Assembly (NCBI GenBank): GCA_037367355.1
Contig: CM074698.1
Coordinates: 2,108,001-2,172,000, forward strand
Length of the DNA stretch: 64,000 nt
Source of the DNA: Neoscytalidium dimidiatum
Lineage: Eukaryota; Ascomycota; Dothideomycetes; Botryosphaeriales; Botryosphaeriaceae
Reading direction: 5' to 3'
Position 1 is the stretch's first letter; each line of letters begins with the position of its first letter. Shown here one piece after another: positions 31,901-42,811 of this stretch. A program made the translations under genes and the position numbers. Under the pieces are notes generated by a model, which had not been told where the DNA came from, did not search any database, and saw nothing but the letters and a program-made list of their open reading frames with translations.

Positions 31901-32926
31901 ACACACGCCACGATAGTGCGTCGCTTTCCCAGACGCCATTTCGGTTTCGGCCCCACATCTTTCTAGAAGCGCCACAGGAGGCGCAACCTCAGACAAAGGG
32001 TAGGGAAAACAGCGGTAAGAGAGGACTTCCATCGCAGGTAGGAGAATGCGAAAGAATGCCTGAAAGGTGTGCACCCAAATCTTTCGAACGCCCGTTTCTG
32101 CGCATGCAAGCTGAGCAAATCTCCCACTACGACACTTTCTTGCCCTTGCTCTATCTCTTGTTGAAAACAGAGCCTTCAAACGGGCTGACGCCCCCCGGCA
32201 GGCAGCCTTGCGTCTACGTGCTTGACGAAGCCAAGCTTCCAAGAACAATGCAGCGGCCTTCTTTCCGGCTCGTCCTTCTTCAGTGGCTCGCCAAGCCCCC
32301 TAACCCTTCTTCACTTCCCTGCGCGACACGTGAAGGATGGCTGCAGAAAGAGTCGTGGGGTCGATCACTCGAGGCGAGCTGCGAATAGGGAGAGATACGG
32401 TCAACGGTCGCCTATTTTCTATTGCGTGGCTTGCGCGTTAATATGTTTCAGACCGAAGTCCGGGATTTCGGTCCAAGGAGCGTGCGCGTTCGTTCGTGTG
32501 GTCGTTCCGGGCCGGGTCGCTGATTCATGGGCTTTCGCTGTCCACGACTCGCGTTCCCCCTCTGCATCGTCGCGCTTTGTGGATTGTCCCGGATTTGCAA
32601 GGGAGCATGGCCCAATCCTTCGATATCCCGCCGAATGAGCCGCACCATCCGAACCTCGTGGTCCTCCCCTGCTGCTCCTGCCTTGATTTCCCTCATCTCG
32701 CTCTTCGCCTTGCGGATCATCCCATCGGCTCCATGCCCTTCTCTCTTCCCCTTGGCCTGGCATGAACCCAAAGATTTCCAAGAAATAGCCAAAACACCAA
32801 GACTCCGACGCAGTGACTTCGTGACCAACAGATCAAACTCGCTCGTGCGTAACAACAGTAATTTGGGACGACTGGGAGTTAAACGGCAAATGGAACTTTC
32901 TGTAAAAAGACAACAATCTCAAAATG
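28945..32926. other. 4 kb intergenic region
   Basis: No supportable gene is visible. The part from 28945 to about 29030 is the phosphatase promoter. Around 30400-31200 the DNA is C-rich, with T tracts and a CCCT repeat. The region up to 32926 is the 3' flank of the 7-TM gene. Forward frames near 31843-32388 and 32527-33366 lack domains, and the latter overlaps the real reverse-strand gene. Confidence 0.45.
31143..31175. repeat. CCCT tetranucleotide microsatellite
   Basis: About eight uninterrupted copies of the unit CCCT, in non-coding DNA. Confidence 0.9.
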
Positions 32927-34746
32927 TTAACTGTTTTTGCCCGAAGATGAGGGGAATCTTAGTTGTTGCGGGCTGTCGTGCCTTGAAGAAGATGGTGTAT
33001 GCATGGGTGCGAAGAATTCCGGCGACGCGGGCCGATGCTCCTCTACGCTGCTCTGCTCGCTTCCATACCATACGGTCTCGTTCCCGTTACTGCCTGGCTG
33101 CGACGCTGTGTTCCTGGTCCTGCTATGGTCCCTGGTCCTCGGCGGCGTGTACTCAACATCTGGCAGCACGCCCATTCGCTCGATGGAAGGCGGCTCGGCA
33201 AGTGTGTCGCGGGAAGCTGGAACGCCGTAGCTCGTCTCCCAGGTGTGCCATTTGCTGGCTTCTGGGTCATGCATCGCAGCCATGGCGTGGCTCGATGGTG
33301 GCGGAAGCGGCTGTGACACCTCAAACTGATCGGAGTCCCAGGGTGGCAACGGGGCTGTGGCATTGACATTGTAGAGCTCCGTTTCTTCGGTCCGGTTGAC
33401 CTGACTTTCCGACGCGGTCTGCACAGAGAGCTTGCGCACACGATTCGAGACCTTGGAGAAAATAGAGAATCCGCTTGAGGGCGTTTGATCGGTTCGAGCT
33501 CCTGAAGAGTATGCTGCTACCCTGCTGATGAAGTAACGTGAAAAAACCGTCAGAGAGCCGCCGACAGTGTAGAGCGTGATTTCGATCGAGTTGAACATGA
33601 TGTAGATGGATTCGGTCCAGGTCAAATCGTTTTCGGCTTGGTCTTCACGGTTTAGCCAGATACCATAGCATCCGACGGCCCTTTGCCCCTAAATTAGTAC
33701 AGTGGCAACTGACGAAACCGTTGGTACCCACGTTGCTGCGGTGCCCAGAAGTGTAGCGCCAAAGACTGCGCGTAGCACTATCCTTTCGTGCCTCAAAAGC
33801 CTCGTCCGTTGAAGAATCGCGATAGGAATCCAGGTGAGAACCAGGTCGATGCCTATTCCAACGCCCGCCCATGCTGTGAAACAATTAGCTATATATTCAA
33901 AGGTAACCCGATAATCCCGGAAATACCGAATCGCGCAGCATCGATGTTGGCGCACCAAGTCGGCTCCACGCTGTAATCGAAATTGCTCATGAAAGGTTCG
34001 CACTGAAAGGTCCACACCAGAGCTTCCGCAATACCCAGACCCATGATCAAAGCGCAAAGAGCGTAGACCAAACGGCGAAAGGTCCGGAACGTATGCGGTA
34101 CTGTGGAAAGGTAAATGTTAGTGTTATACCACACCGATGCACACTGCGGGTTGAACGGCATTTACTCACAGATTTCAAGGAGGCTGTAGCACATGGACAC
34201 CTTGACTATGGAAACCACAATATAATAGGCCATCCAACCAAGACTCCACTTGGCTGTCGTTAGCGCAGTACTAAACGGAAGGAAGTCGAAATACTCACAT
34301 TCCAAAACGGGATGGCCCACTTAGGCGGCACATTCTGCACATGCAGACCGCTGCCGTAGCGGTTCGTCATGATTTGGGAGGTCCATAGCGGAAAAACCAG
34401 GAGAACCTACCATCACGCGTTAGACCGGAGAAGTCGCAATAAGTATGCGCTCTGGTCGGCGCAAGTAGTTTGCCAGAAGGGACACTCACTGCAGCTATTG
34501 CGGTTTGCCATTCGACCTTGCGAAAGCGCTTGAATCTCTTCCGCTGCACGATGATCCGAGTCACCATAACCAGTACTTTTCGCACACGTCAGCCCATCGC
34601 ATGTCTCTGGCGCAATAGGAAAAGGGTTACAACTCACGCGAAATGGCGTTGGCGACGCAGACGGTCGCCAGCTCCATGCGCTGGCGCCATCGAATCACCG
34701 GCATCTCTGGGTCATACTTTTCGTTGAGGGAGGAGTCGTCGCTCAT
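32927..34746 (-). CDS. Seven-transmembrane fungal rhodopsin-like (PTH11-like) membrane protein
   Basis: Seven exons on the reverse strand: 34746-34638, 34575-34490, 34406-34299, 34248-34170, 34100-33927, 33873-33728 and 33688-32927, giving 487 residues with matching phases. Seven hydrophobic segments are seen, including LATVCVANAISLLVMV, IAAVLLVFPLW, MAYYIVVSIVKVSMCYSLL, YALCALIMGLGIAEALV, VGIGIDLVLTWIPIAIL, VFGATLLGTAATW and IMFNSIEITLYTVGGSL. The loop after segment 4 has FQCEPF and EPTWCAN cysteines, as in the fungal rhodopsin-domain/SAT family often called PTH11-like receptors. A long cytoplasmic tail of about 200 residues is Ser/Pro-rich. No CFEM domain precedes the first segment. The likely role is plasma-membrane sensing; the ligand is unknown. 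The sixth intron as drawn is only 39 nt with its branch site close to the acceptor, so that junction is the weakest part of the model. Confidence 0.85.
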
Positions 34747-36862
34747 GATGTAGGATCCTCGGGAGCATCAGACCATCGATCGTCGCCCGAAGAGAGGCCT
34801 AGGGAGAGTGGAGCGAGGGAGCAGGAGCCATATGAGGACCTGAGAGACGGCGAGGAACGGAGGAGGAAAATAGAAAGAAACGTTCAAACAAGCATCTCAC
34901 AGCCCCTCGCGAGAACCCTGGTCGAAGACGTGAAGAGGACGACTAACGGGTTGGGGAAGGTGCGTCTTGGGGCTCGAGCGTCGTATCGGCACATGCAGCA
35001 CGCGTCGATAGCGATCATTGGCCAATGCCGGCGGTGGTGATGGGTGGGCTGATAAGCCCGTCCGCTGCGAGGCTCGCCGGCGACGGAGCACGGCGGAGAT
35101 CAGGGACCCGGCTGCCATGGGCTTCCGGCTGAGGCTCTCGAGGCAGCTGGTTGCGGACGGCAGTGGGCATCATCGGTGGGCCGAGACAGGCGCGCGACGT
35201 ATGCAGGTGGCGGTGTCAGGAGCTCGGCACGGGGCGCGAATCAACTGGCAAGGTCGGGCCTTCGAGTCGCCCTCTTGCCGCCCTGGCCGTGACGTGCTTG
35301 CTCGCCCCGGTGGCGGCCTTACGGGCATGTCACCCTGGTCGGCCACGTGAAATGGTACGGACGGGCAGCCGTTTGCGGAAAAGGCACGGCCAGGCTTGGG
35401 ACGATAGGGAGGAGGCGGAGATTGGGGGCGAATGCCCAGGAGCTGGCCCATGAGTTGCGAGGCGAGCCTTCAAACCGCCGGCCAAGCTGCGCTGAGTCGG
35501 TGTCCTCGCGGCCAAGCCATCCCGGTGCCAGTCCTGCGTCGTTCCGGGCTCGTCAGGCGGCTCAAGCAAGTGCGCATTCTCGAAGAGCCGTCTGTAAGAA
35601 CGTGGCTTGTGCCGGCAATCCTTCACCGGGACGGGCGCCCTCGACCAGCGCCCGGCCTGCCGTTTCTGCGCGCGCTTGGCGTGGATGGCATGGATCCTGG
35701 GTCGGGAGCGACATGCAGGTGCGGAAGGCCGTGCCTGATGCGGAGGCAGGCGCCGGGCGGGGTGGGGCAAGTAGCGGCGGGGGACAGCGACCAGGCAGGA
35801 AGGTTGCTGTACAGTGAGCGGCCGGCCTTGGCGACTTGGACGGCGCTGGGCCTTATATCAGGCTGGTCGCGTGGTGGTGCGAACCGCGGTTGGGATGGCG
35901 AGTTCTCGGCTTCATGGTGTTGCAATATTGAAAATTGTGGTTGGGATGCTCGTCTGCTGAGGCGCCGCCGGCCGGCCGCTTGGGCCCTCCCTGCGCTGCC
36001 TGTCTCTCTGTCTGCCTGTCTGCCTATCTGCCAGCCATCCTCGCGGTGCCGGCAACCGGTGGCCCGGCTCGTCTCCGGCATCGGCCATTGCTCCCACGCC
36101 AGGAACCAAGGCTCCACCACATGCGCAATCCACCTTCTCCACCTTCTCCCATCGTCAGCTCCGGCAGCGATTGGCATGTCCATCATGACAATCTCGAACA
36201 TCTTGGTACATTTCGAAGCTGTCACATGCAGCCAGGCCGATCGCTATCCAGTCGGAGCTTCCGCCATGCTTATGGCCAGAAATTACACCGGCTCCGACTT
36301 GCCAATTTCTCTCCGCTAACTAACACTGCAGTTCCTCAGTCTTATTGATTTTCTTCCTGTCCCTTCCTGTCTGCTGTCACACATCATTGAAACCTAAGAA
36401 TTTTCTTCGCCCTCACCAAATCGCTGTCGGGCCTATTGTCAAGTCACGTGCAAACCAACGCTTTTTTTTTTTTTTTGGATATTGATTGGTAGGCGTCTCT
36501 CCTTCGTATCGTTCAACTGGAAGTGTGAAATCAGAGAGATCGATTCATCTTGGCAACGATCACAGACCCAGGCTGATAGGATGCTTGAGACGCGCAATCA
36601 CCAAACATTCACATCGACGACTCGGTCATAGCGGGTCAATCTAATTGCACATTGCCGATGGCGTATCTCTTACCTCCTTAGGCAGCTGCTTATACACCGC
36701 CATATACCAGATTCACTCCGCCTCGTATCGCGCGGGGTCCTTCGCCTCACGGTCATATTATCTCAAACGTCATCCGGCTTCAAAAGTGTCATTGTCCTGC
36801 TACAACATCCCCATGCTAAAAGTATATACAAGAACCGATGGCTTTAGGGATGCTTTCTCTTC
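34747..36862. other. GC-rich spacer upstream of the 7-TM gene
   Basis: This contains the 7-TM promoter side (34747 upward) and the 3' flank of the AA9 gene. A GC-rich stretch (about 34900-36100) leaves long overlapping frames open on both strands (up to 295 codons), but none shows a domain, and their mutual overlap suggests a composition artefact. A T homopolymer lies near 36462-36475. Confidence 0.45.
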
Positions 36863-37755
36863 TTAACCGCTCCAGACGTCCGGACCGGGAGCAGTGTACG
36901 TCAGAGGGGTCTGGTAGATGTTGATCAGGATGCCGGGATCGCTGGCCTTGTACGCGCCGGGGAACTTGACGCCAGTCGGGGTAGCACTGCCGCCGCCGGT
37001 GACCTTGACCTGGAAGCAGGTCATGTAGAACTGGGCGCCGCCTTGGCTGCCAGCGCTGTGCAAAGCGAGGGCCTCGGCACGGACGAGGTAGTCGCCAGCA
37101 GCGAGGGACTTGGGGACTGTGTGTGTGTGGCACGAAGGTCAGTTCATGCTTCCTTCTCATTTCATCTCGCTTTCGCTTGTCGTCTCGCGTCCGTTCGCAA
37201 GGGGAAGAGGTGGGAAGAAGACGGTCAAGAAGAAAAGGGGCGAGGTTGCTTACCGGTGAAAGCCCTCTTGCCGCAGTTGGCGTTCAGGATCTCGGTACCC
37301 CAGGATGCAACCGTGCCGTTGTAAGTGTCCTGAGCGACCTTGAACCAGTCGCTGGAGCCATCAGCGGTGGCAGCATCGGCAACCTTGGACATGTAAATCA
37401 TGACAGGGCCGTAGTGGTTGCCACCAATGGCCTCGTTAGAGCAGCTACGGTCGTTTGGCTGCTGGTGCATTTCCACGGTGAGAGAGTCACCGGCTGCGAT
37501 ATCTCGTCAGCACGGTTTAGCAAGAGCATGGACGCAAAGCATGGACTTACCAGCAACCTCGCAGGTAGCAGAGGCAGCACTGGGGCTGGCATTGCAGCGG
37601 ATATCGTTGGAGGTGACATCGGTCACAGGGCTGTTGCTCTGGGGCAGGCGAGCGCAAGTGCCTTCCTTGTCTGTACTACCAACCCACAGCTCCTGAAAGG
37701 TAGCGTGAGCGGAGACGACCGAGGCGGTCGCCAAGATGGCGAGAAAACCCTTCAT
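36863..37755 (-). CDS. AA9 lytic polysaccharide monooxygenase
   Basis: Three exons, 37755-37551, 37493-37254 and 37116-36863, encode 232 residues; introns are 57 and 137 nt, both with GTAAG-type donors. Residues 1-16 are a signal peptide (MKGFLAILATASVVSA), so the mature protein begins with His17, which is essential because the N-terminal amine and His form half of the copper histidine brace. The second brace His is H95 in GGNHYGPV, and the axial Tyr is Y179 in GAQFYMTCFQV with Gln177 and His168 nearby. The family oxidatively cleaves cellulose or related beta-glucans outside the cell, assisting glycoside hydrolases. The length is that of a single catalytic domain and no CBM1 is attached. The next gene upstream on the same strand is a secreted mannanase, which supports a wall-degrading role. 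Confidence 0.95.
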
Positions 37756-38619
37756 GGTGTTGATCGGGATGTGTTAAGTTTGGAAGTATCGACAAGAACG
37801 GCAAAAAGAGCGAAAGGGAGTTCGACCAGCGAAGGACTTGCTTGAATAAGAAGGGTAAAGAGGCACAGCGACTGATGAGCAGTGAAGAGAAAGATCCTTG
37901 GAGAGACGGCTAAAGGCCCTTATAACAGAAGACACCTCAGTGGTCGTGAGATCAAACCGCCAGCCTCCCGGCCGGTGTACCGAGAGATCATCGCTGCCAG
38001 ACGCTCCATCGGGATGAAAGGTACAGACGGTAGTGGAGCATTTTGCCGTCTTTCATCTGGCAAGCCGGCTCGAGACTGCCAAGCGCGGTTGCTTGTTTCT
38101 GCTTTCTGCTGCTTCGACGATAGCCGAGGGTGCATAAAACAGAGGTTCCTCGTTTTCAGTCTGCTTTGGGCGCTTCTAGCTGTAGGGGTGCATGAAGTTA
38201 GCATGGAAATGCCTAAAGTCGAAACGTCTTGGCAGTGGAACCGTGGTCGGTGCGACGTTTTGCTCTGCGGACTCGCCAATGAGGTCACCGGAAGCCAACC
38301 GAGCGTCACCAGCGCGTTGAAACGGATCTGCTTCGCCGGTTCTCCACGTGTTTCCTCCCTGTTAATTTGAAGCGGCACGACGGGCCTGCATTTCGGAGCG
38401 AATGCGACCGGACTTTCTGCAGCCGCCCAGGACGCAGTGGCATGGCCAATCAGTTTTCGATGGTTAAAGTCGAACAATTTACACCTCGGAACGGCTGTTA
38501 GCTCTGCCGCCATGTGTGGCGAGACTGATCATAACAATGCTACGTCATTTTCCATGTGCTGTACAATCAAGACATATTGACAAGAAATAATAAAATGCTG
38601 ACAACGCTTTTTCTACCGC
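37756..38619. other. Spacer between the AA9 and mannanase genes
   Basis: This 864-bp spacer holds the AA9 promoter (TATA-like box near 37919) and the mannanase 3' end, including an A/T-rich stretch at about 38565-38600 that could serve in polyadenylation. No gene is visible. Confidence 0.5.
37919..37924 (-). promoter_or_regulatory. Putative TATA box of the AA9 gene
   Basis: TATAAG on the reverse strand, about 165 nt before the ATG. This is a sequence match only, at a distance compatible with a fungal core promoter. Confidence 0.4.
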
Positions 38620-39934
38620 TCAGCCAATCTGCGCAACGTGGTTGGTAACCAAGCACTCCCAGTCGGATGTGTTCGTGAATATGGTGTTGCCATCGTTGTT
38701 GGTCTGGCCCCAGCTGAGCGTCGTGCCGAAATCCCAAAACTGGTCCGCAGCGATACCAGTTGTGTTGAGGGCCTTCTTCTGCCAGGTGCCTTCAATGTTG
38801 CACTTGTCAGACTGCACCCCGTATTCCTCGAAGACGCATGGCTTGCCTGCAGCAGCACAGGCGGCACCGTGAGCTGCAATCCACTCGGAGCCGAAGGGCT
38901 CGTTGGGTTGAGACCCTGGAGGAGCGGTCAGTATCATGAGACCCACATGCTGAAAAGGGGCAGACTCACAGCTAGTTGGGTAAAGGTGGAACGTGCCGTA
39001 GTCAAGAGTCTCGATCTCGAGATTCTTGCTGAAGTCGACACCTTCACCTTTCTGTTGCGTTGTCAGATCATGCTCGCCAATTGCGGAGGATTGGCACATA
39101 CCTGATAAGGGTAGCTGCCGTCTCCGCCTGCAACTCCAAATCCTTCATCGCCGAGGGTAACCAGGTGGTTGGAGTCGAGGCTCTTGATATAAGCGCTGAT
39201 CTCACTTGCCCAGTTGTAAATCACAGACTTGCAGATGTTAGCTATCAGAAGTAGGTAGGGGCTGTTGGTCTCTCTCACAGTATCACAACCATTGCAGCGG
39301 GGCTCGTTCGCAAGCTCCCAAGCGAAAACAGCGGGGGAGTCAGTGTAGCGAGAAACAACCGCTTGAATGTACTTCTTGTACTGAGCCTGGATGTCGGCGT
39401 TGGCGTACCAATCCGGGTTGGCCGAACCACCGAATCTCTTCATGTAGGCGGCCATGCCACCGTAATCAGTCCAGTTGTTCACGAAGTTGATAATCAACTT
39501 GATGCCACGAGACTCGGCGGACTTGACAACGTAATCCAGACGCTGCAGACCATCCGCGCCAGTGTTGATGACCGGATCCTGTCCGGCAACGAAGGACTGG
39601 TACCACACCGTACCTATGGTTGCATTAGAAAGATTTGGCTATTATTTCTCCCAGGGAACCTACCATCGGTGGGGACGGTGTTCACATCGTTGAAGCCCCA
39701 GATACGGAGTAGCTTGAGTCCAGACTCCTGGAGACGATCGAGGGCAGTATCGATATCGGCATCATTCGTGACGAATCCGAGCCAGTAGGCGTTCGTGCCG
39801 GCATAGTATTTGGTCACACCGTCGATATTGAACTTCAGGCCATCGGTTTTGGCGAATGATGCTTGCCGTTTCATCGGGCTAGCAGCCGCGAGGGTTGCAG
39901 CCGCAGTCAACCCAAGGATTGTGGAGTACTTCAT
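38620..39934 (-). CDS. GH5 (subfamily 7-like) endo-beta-1,4-mannanase
   Basis: Five exons, 39934-39664, 39613-39279, 39227-39102, 39051-38970 and 38915-38620, encode 369 residues. The four introns are 50-54 nt and phases match. A signal peptide ([18 protein letters not shown]) is followed by a short pro-like segment ending SPMKR, possibly a KEX2 site. The TIM-barrel hallmarks of GH5 are present: [30 protein letters not shown] with acid/base E194, the [10 protein letters not shown] strand, and the nucleophile in VFEEYG (E301 or E302). The enzyme is expected to hydrolyse internal beta-1,4 bonds in mannans and galactomannans outside the cell. No carbohydrate-binding module is attached. It lies next to the AA9 gene in the same orientation. 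Assignment to mannanase rather than another GH5 activity rests on overall resemblance to fungal Man5 enzymes. Confidence 0.93.
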
Positions 39935-41406
39935 TTTGGCTGAATAGAACGATCGGGAAAGACTGTCGTGGTCAGCCTGGACAAAAAATTGTATACAGCT
40001 TCAGAGCAATATATAATGAGCGAGCACTAAGACTTGCGGGTCTCAGAAGAGAAAAAGAATGGATTCTGCGGACTTGTTGGGTCCGTTTCTTCCAGGCGGT
40101 AGCGCCGGACTTGTATAGGGAGGCGAGCAAAAGGACTGGTGGACTCCCGGACGGCCCTCGTATACGGCATCCCGGGAGAGAAACGCCGCTAGTGAGTTAA
40201 ACATGCATCGCCCAGCAGGAAGCGAATAAGTGGCAAGGTCTCCACCGGGAAGCTTCTCGGAACTTACTTGCGAGCACACTCCCAGAATCCGGGGAAATTT
40301 CGATGAAACGCATCGTGGGTCGGACCTTGAAACAACCTCTTGATTAACGACAAGATAGTGTCCTGGCAAGAAGATCTGACATCACGACAGTCGAGATCGA
40401 TGAAGTGGAACCAAGCACCAACACCTTGATCAGCACAGGCACAGGCTCGTTTCCCTGCTTCGGAGACTAGATTCGGCATCGGAGCTGCGGCAGTGACGCT
40501 AACGAAAATGTATTGGACTTTACAAAACTTCCCCTTTCGGAGTCCATAGAGTGGAGAAAACATCCACAGGTGCGGCCGAGCAAATGCGTTCTTGATCATG
40601 CACAACCTGTGATCAGCGCGAATGAGGAGACGCGCCAGTTGCCGCGAACCTCCGTGTCTGAAATGGAATGGGCCGTCGATCTTAGTGTGGCTCTGAGGCA
40701 GGGCGGAGATGGGGTGTCGCGGCTGTCCCGCTTCGGCTAAGTTGCAACGAGCCCCATGTGATGGGGCCATCAGGTCCTGCCTGTGTGTACAAATCCTGGG
40801 CGAGGTCGCTTGTCTGTCGAAACATTTGGCCTCTCTCCAAAAAAATACATGTCTATGTCACTGTTTCTAGTTCTGTTGGAGTGAAGTGTTGTCGTCACTC
40901 ATTGTGATGCTGAAAATTTTTTATTTTTTGATCTTGCTTCATCATACTTTGTACCGCCGCGGCGTTTGCATGCTCGCAGAAGCTACACCAGACGACTTGT
41001 GAGTGGCTAGTGAGGGAGGCAATCCGGCGCAACATATTCCGCTAGAGCCTCCACATCGCGGAGAACGACTAACAATATCTTATCTTATCGCGTATCAAGA
41101 GCATCGAGGTAGCGACGAGTTCGTTCCGAGGACGGCAATCCACTGCAGTGATGATGTGCCTCTGTTTCGCCAAAACGGTACTGGTGGCTGGCGGACAATC
41201 CCTCGTCTCGGGAGCTACTTGACAACGGCTGCGCTTATGCAGCTTTCCCTACCTACCTAGGGTCTGGAGTCAGATGATCACGGGGAACGCATATTTGATA
41301 TGGCGTTCCAGCTGCCCCTCTTCTTTCGGGTTCTCTCTCTTCTTGCTTGACTGTGCTTGAGATAACAATACTCCTCTCGCGACTCGCCATACCTACGAAA
41401 TCTATC
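39935..41406. other. Divergent promoter region between the mannanase and BLOC1S1-like genes
   Basis: The two genes diverge from here. It contains the TATA-like box of the mannanase near 40010, an A/T-rich patch near 40910-40945 and a pyrimidine-rich leader just before 41347. The 168-codon reverse frame at 40264-40770 has no signal peptide or domain and is not called. Confidence 0.5.
40010..40015 (-). promoter_or_regulatory. Putative TATA box of the mannanase gene
   Basis: TATATA within CATTATATATTG on the reverse strand, about 76-81 nt before the ATG. This is a sequence match only. Confidence 0.45.
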
Positions 41407-41793
41407 ATGTCCCCCCAAAGATCCTCTCAATCACCGGATGAGCAGCGCGTGGCCGAAGCTCGGGCGGCCGTAACGGCATCGCTTTCCTCCGTCGGCGGAT
41501 CGATGAACGCAGAGATGCGACAGCGGGCGGCAGATATACACGCGAATGCAGCAGCTATTGAGAAGCAGGAGAAGGAGTTGGCAAAACAGACAGCAGCTCT
41601 GTCCAAGGAGAGCGACAAGTGGCAGAAGATGGCGGATCAGAACGTGAAGAAGCTCAACGAGATGGGCGACCTGCAGAACTGGACCGAAATGATCGAGCGC
41701 GACCTGCTGGTGGTGGAGGAGACGCTCCGGCTGGTGGAAGGTGAGGCCGATCAAGGAAACGCAAGCGGGACGAATGGATGGACTCGGGGTTAA
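41407..41793 (+). CDS. BLOC-1 subunit 1 / GCN5-like protein 1 homologue
   Basis: A single exon of 128 residues when started at MSPQRSSQ. The frame is open to an ATG at 41347 (148 residues), but the added sequence is hydrophobic and lies in a pyrimidine-rich leader, so the shorter start is preferred. Nearly the whole protein is helical coiled coil: the ADIHANAAAIEKQEKELAKQ region, KWQKMADQNVKKLNEMGD, then NWTEMIERDLLVVEETLRLVE. The NW-x-xx-IE-x-DL-x-x-xE pattern is the signature of the GCN5L1/BLOC1S1 family. Animal and yeast relatives are part of BLOC-1/BORC-type complexes in endosome and lysosome trafficking; the same role is inferred here. The length agrees with family members of about 125-150 residues. 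Confidence 0.85.
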   Translation: MSPQRSSQSPDEQRVAEARAAVTASLSSVGGSMNAEMRQRAADIHANAAAIEKQEKELAKQTAALSKESDKWQKMADQNVKKLNEMGDLQNWTEMIERDLLVVEETLRLVEGEADQGNASGTNGWTRG

Positions 41794-42811
41794 AGCGTTG
41801 GGGCAATCCTTTCAGACCCTGCTGTCGTCTCCAACCAGGGCTCGACGCGTGCCAGTTGAGAGCCCCGGGTGACACGCGTGGCCCCACGATGCGAAGGCGT
41901 GAGTTTGGGCGCAGAGCCCGTGGAAACGCGCTCTCGGCGGGCGCCTCGAGACGCGCCGAGCGGAAAGGCGGCGCTCTACGGCGCTTCCCACGCGTCGCAA
42001 CAACGATTAGCTTCAACGAAATGCCATGCGGGCCGTGAAGGCGCTGTCGCTACCTCTGCAACGAGTGATGTGATTGCGTGCCGCGTGCATATGAGTGAGA
42101 CCGCGAGTCTGCCTGGCGAAGGGCGGTGGAAACCAAAGGTAGCTTCAAGCGGCAGCCTAGCGGGTTACCGTGGGTGATGCTCGCTGTTGAGTTAGAGCTG
42201 CTGCTCGTGCTGTGACCTCATCTGCCAGTGTTCCGCGACCGCCTGGCGCGGAGCCTCTTCGGTTATCCAACACGCTGTCGACCTCACGGCGAACAAGCAC
42301 ACGGCCTACCCAACTTCCTCTTTACCCGCCTCCTCGCCACTCCCTCTTCATCACCTTCCGCCATCGACACGAGCTGGGCCGCTCGCTGCTGCACAAGGTC
42401 CACGACACAGACGCCAAAATCCTGCGCGAGAGGACGCCTGCACCGTTCCTCTCTCGCCGCTGCAACCTTTGCCTGCTCGTTCCGACTGACACAATCCTGC
42501 GCCTTCCGCTCCACGGGCGCTTCTTTGCGCTTTGAGTCGCTGGTTCCGGCACATTCGACCGCCTTTCAGCTTCGGACGCGCGCTTCGGCAATTATCCTAG
42601 AAGTTGCGCGAAAGTCTGCCGCTTTTCTGCCCGCACTTTACGCTACCTTCCGCCGCCGCGACACCCGCCAAGCCCATCGACAAAAGCCCGCTGCCGACCT
42701 CATCGCAGGCGCATCACCGTGGACAGCTGCTGGGTGAGGCTCGAAGCTGTGTGAACTGGATACAATCATCTGGGTGCGGGAAGGTCTGCCTTCCAGGCTG
42801 TGGTTGCGAAG
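41794..42811. other. Spacer and leader upstream of the Tom1-like gene
   Basis: This 1-kb spacer separates two forward genes. It is GC-rich and holds the BLOC1S1-like 3' end and the Tom1-like promoter and 5' leader. Overlapping open frames on both strands show no domain. Some ATGs occur in the leader (for example at 42604), so upstream open reading frames are possible if transcription starts early. Confidence 0.45.

Noticed and set aside
35432..36319. 295-codon forward frame in GC-rich spacer
   Set aside because: A 200-codon reverse frame overlaps it and no domain is visible; high GC lowers stop frequency and explains both.
40264..40770. 168-codon reverse frame near the mannanase promoter
   Set aside because: It has no signal peptide or domain and lies in the shared divergent promoter region.
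41347..41406. N-terminal extension of the BLOC1S1-like protein
   Set aside because: The extra 20 codons lie in pyrimidine-rich leader sequence and add a hydrophobic segment not expected in this family; ATG 41407 is preferred, though not proven.
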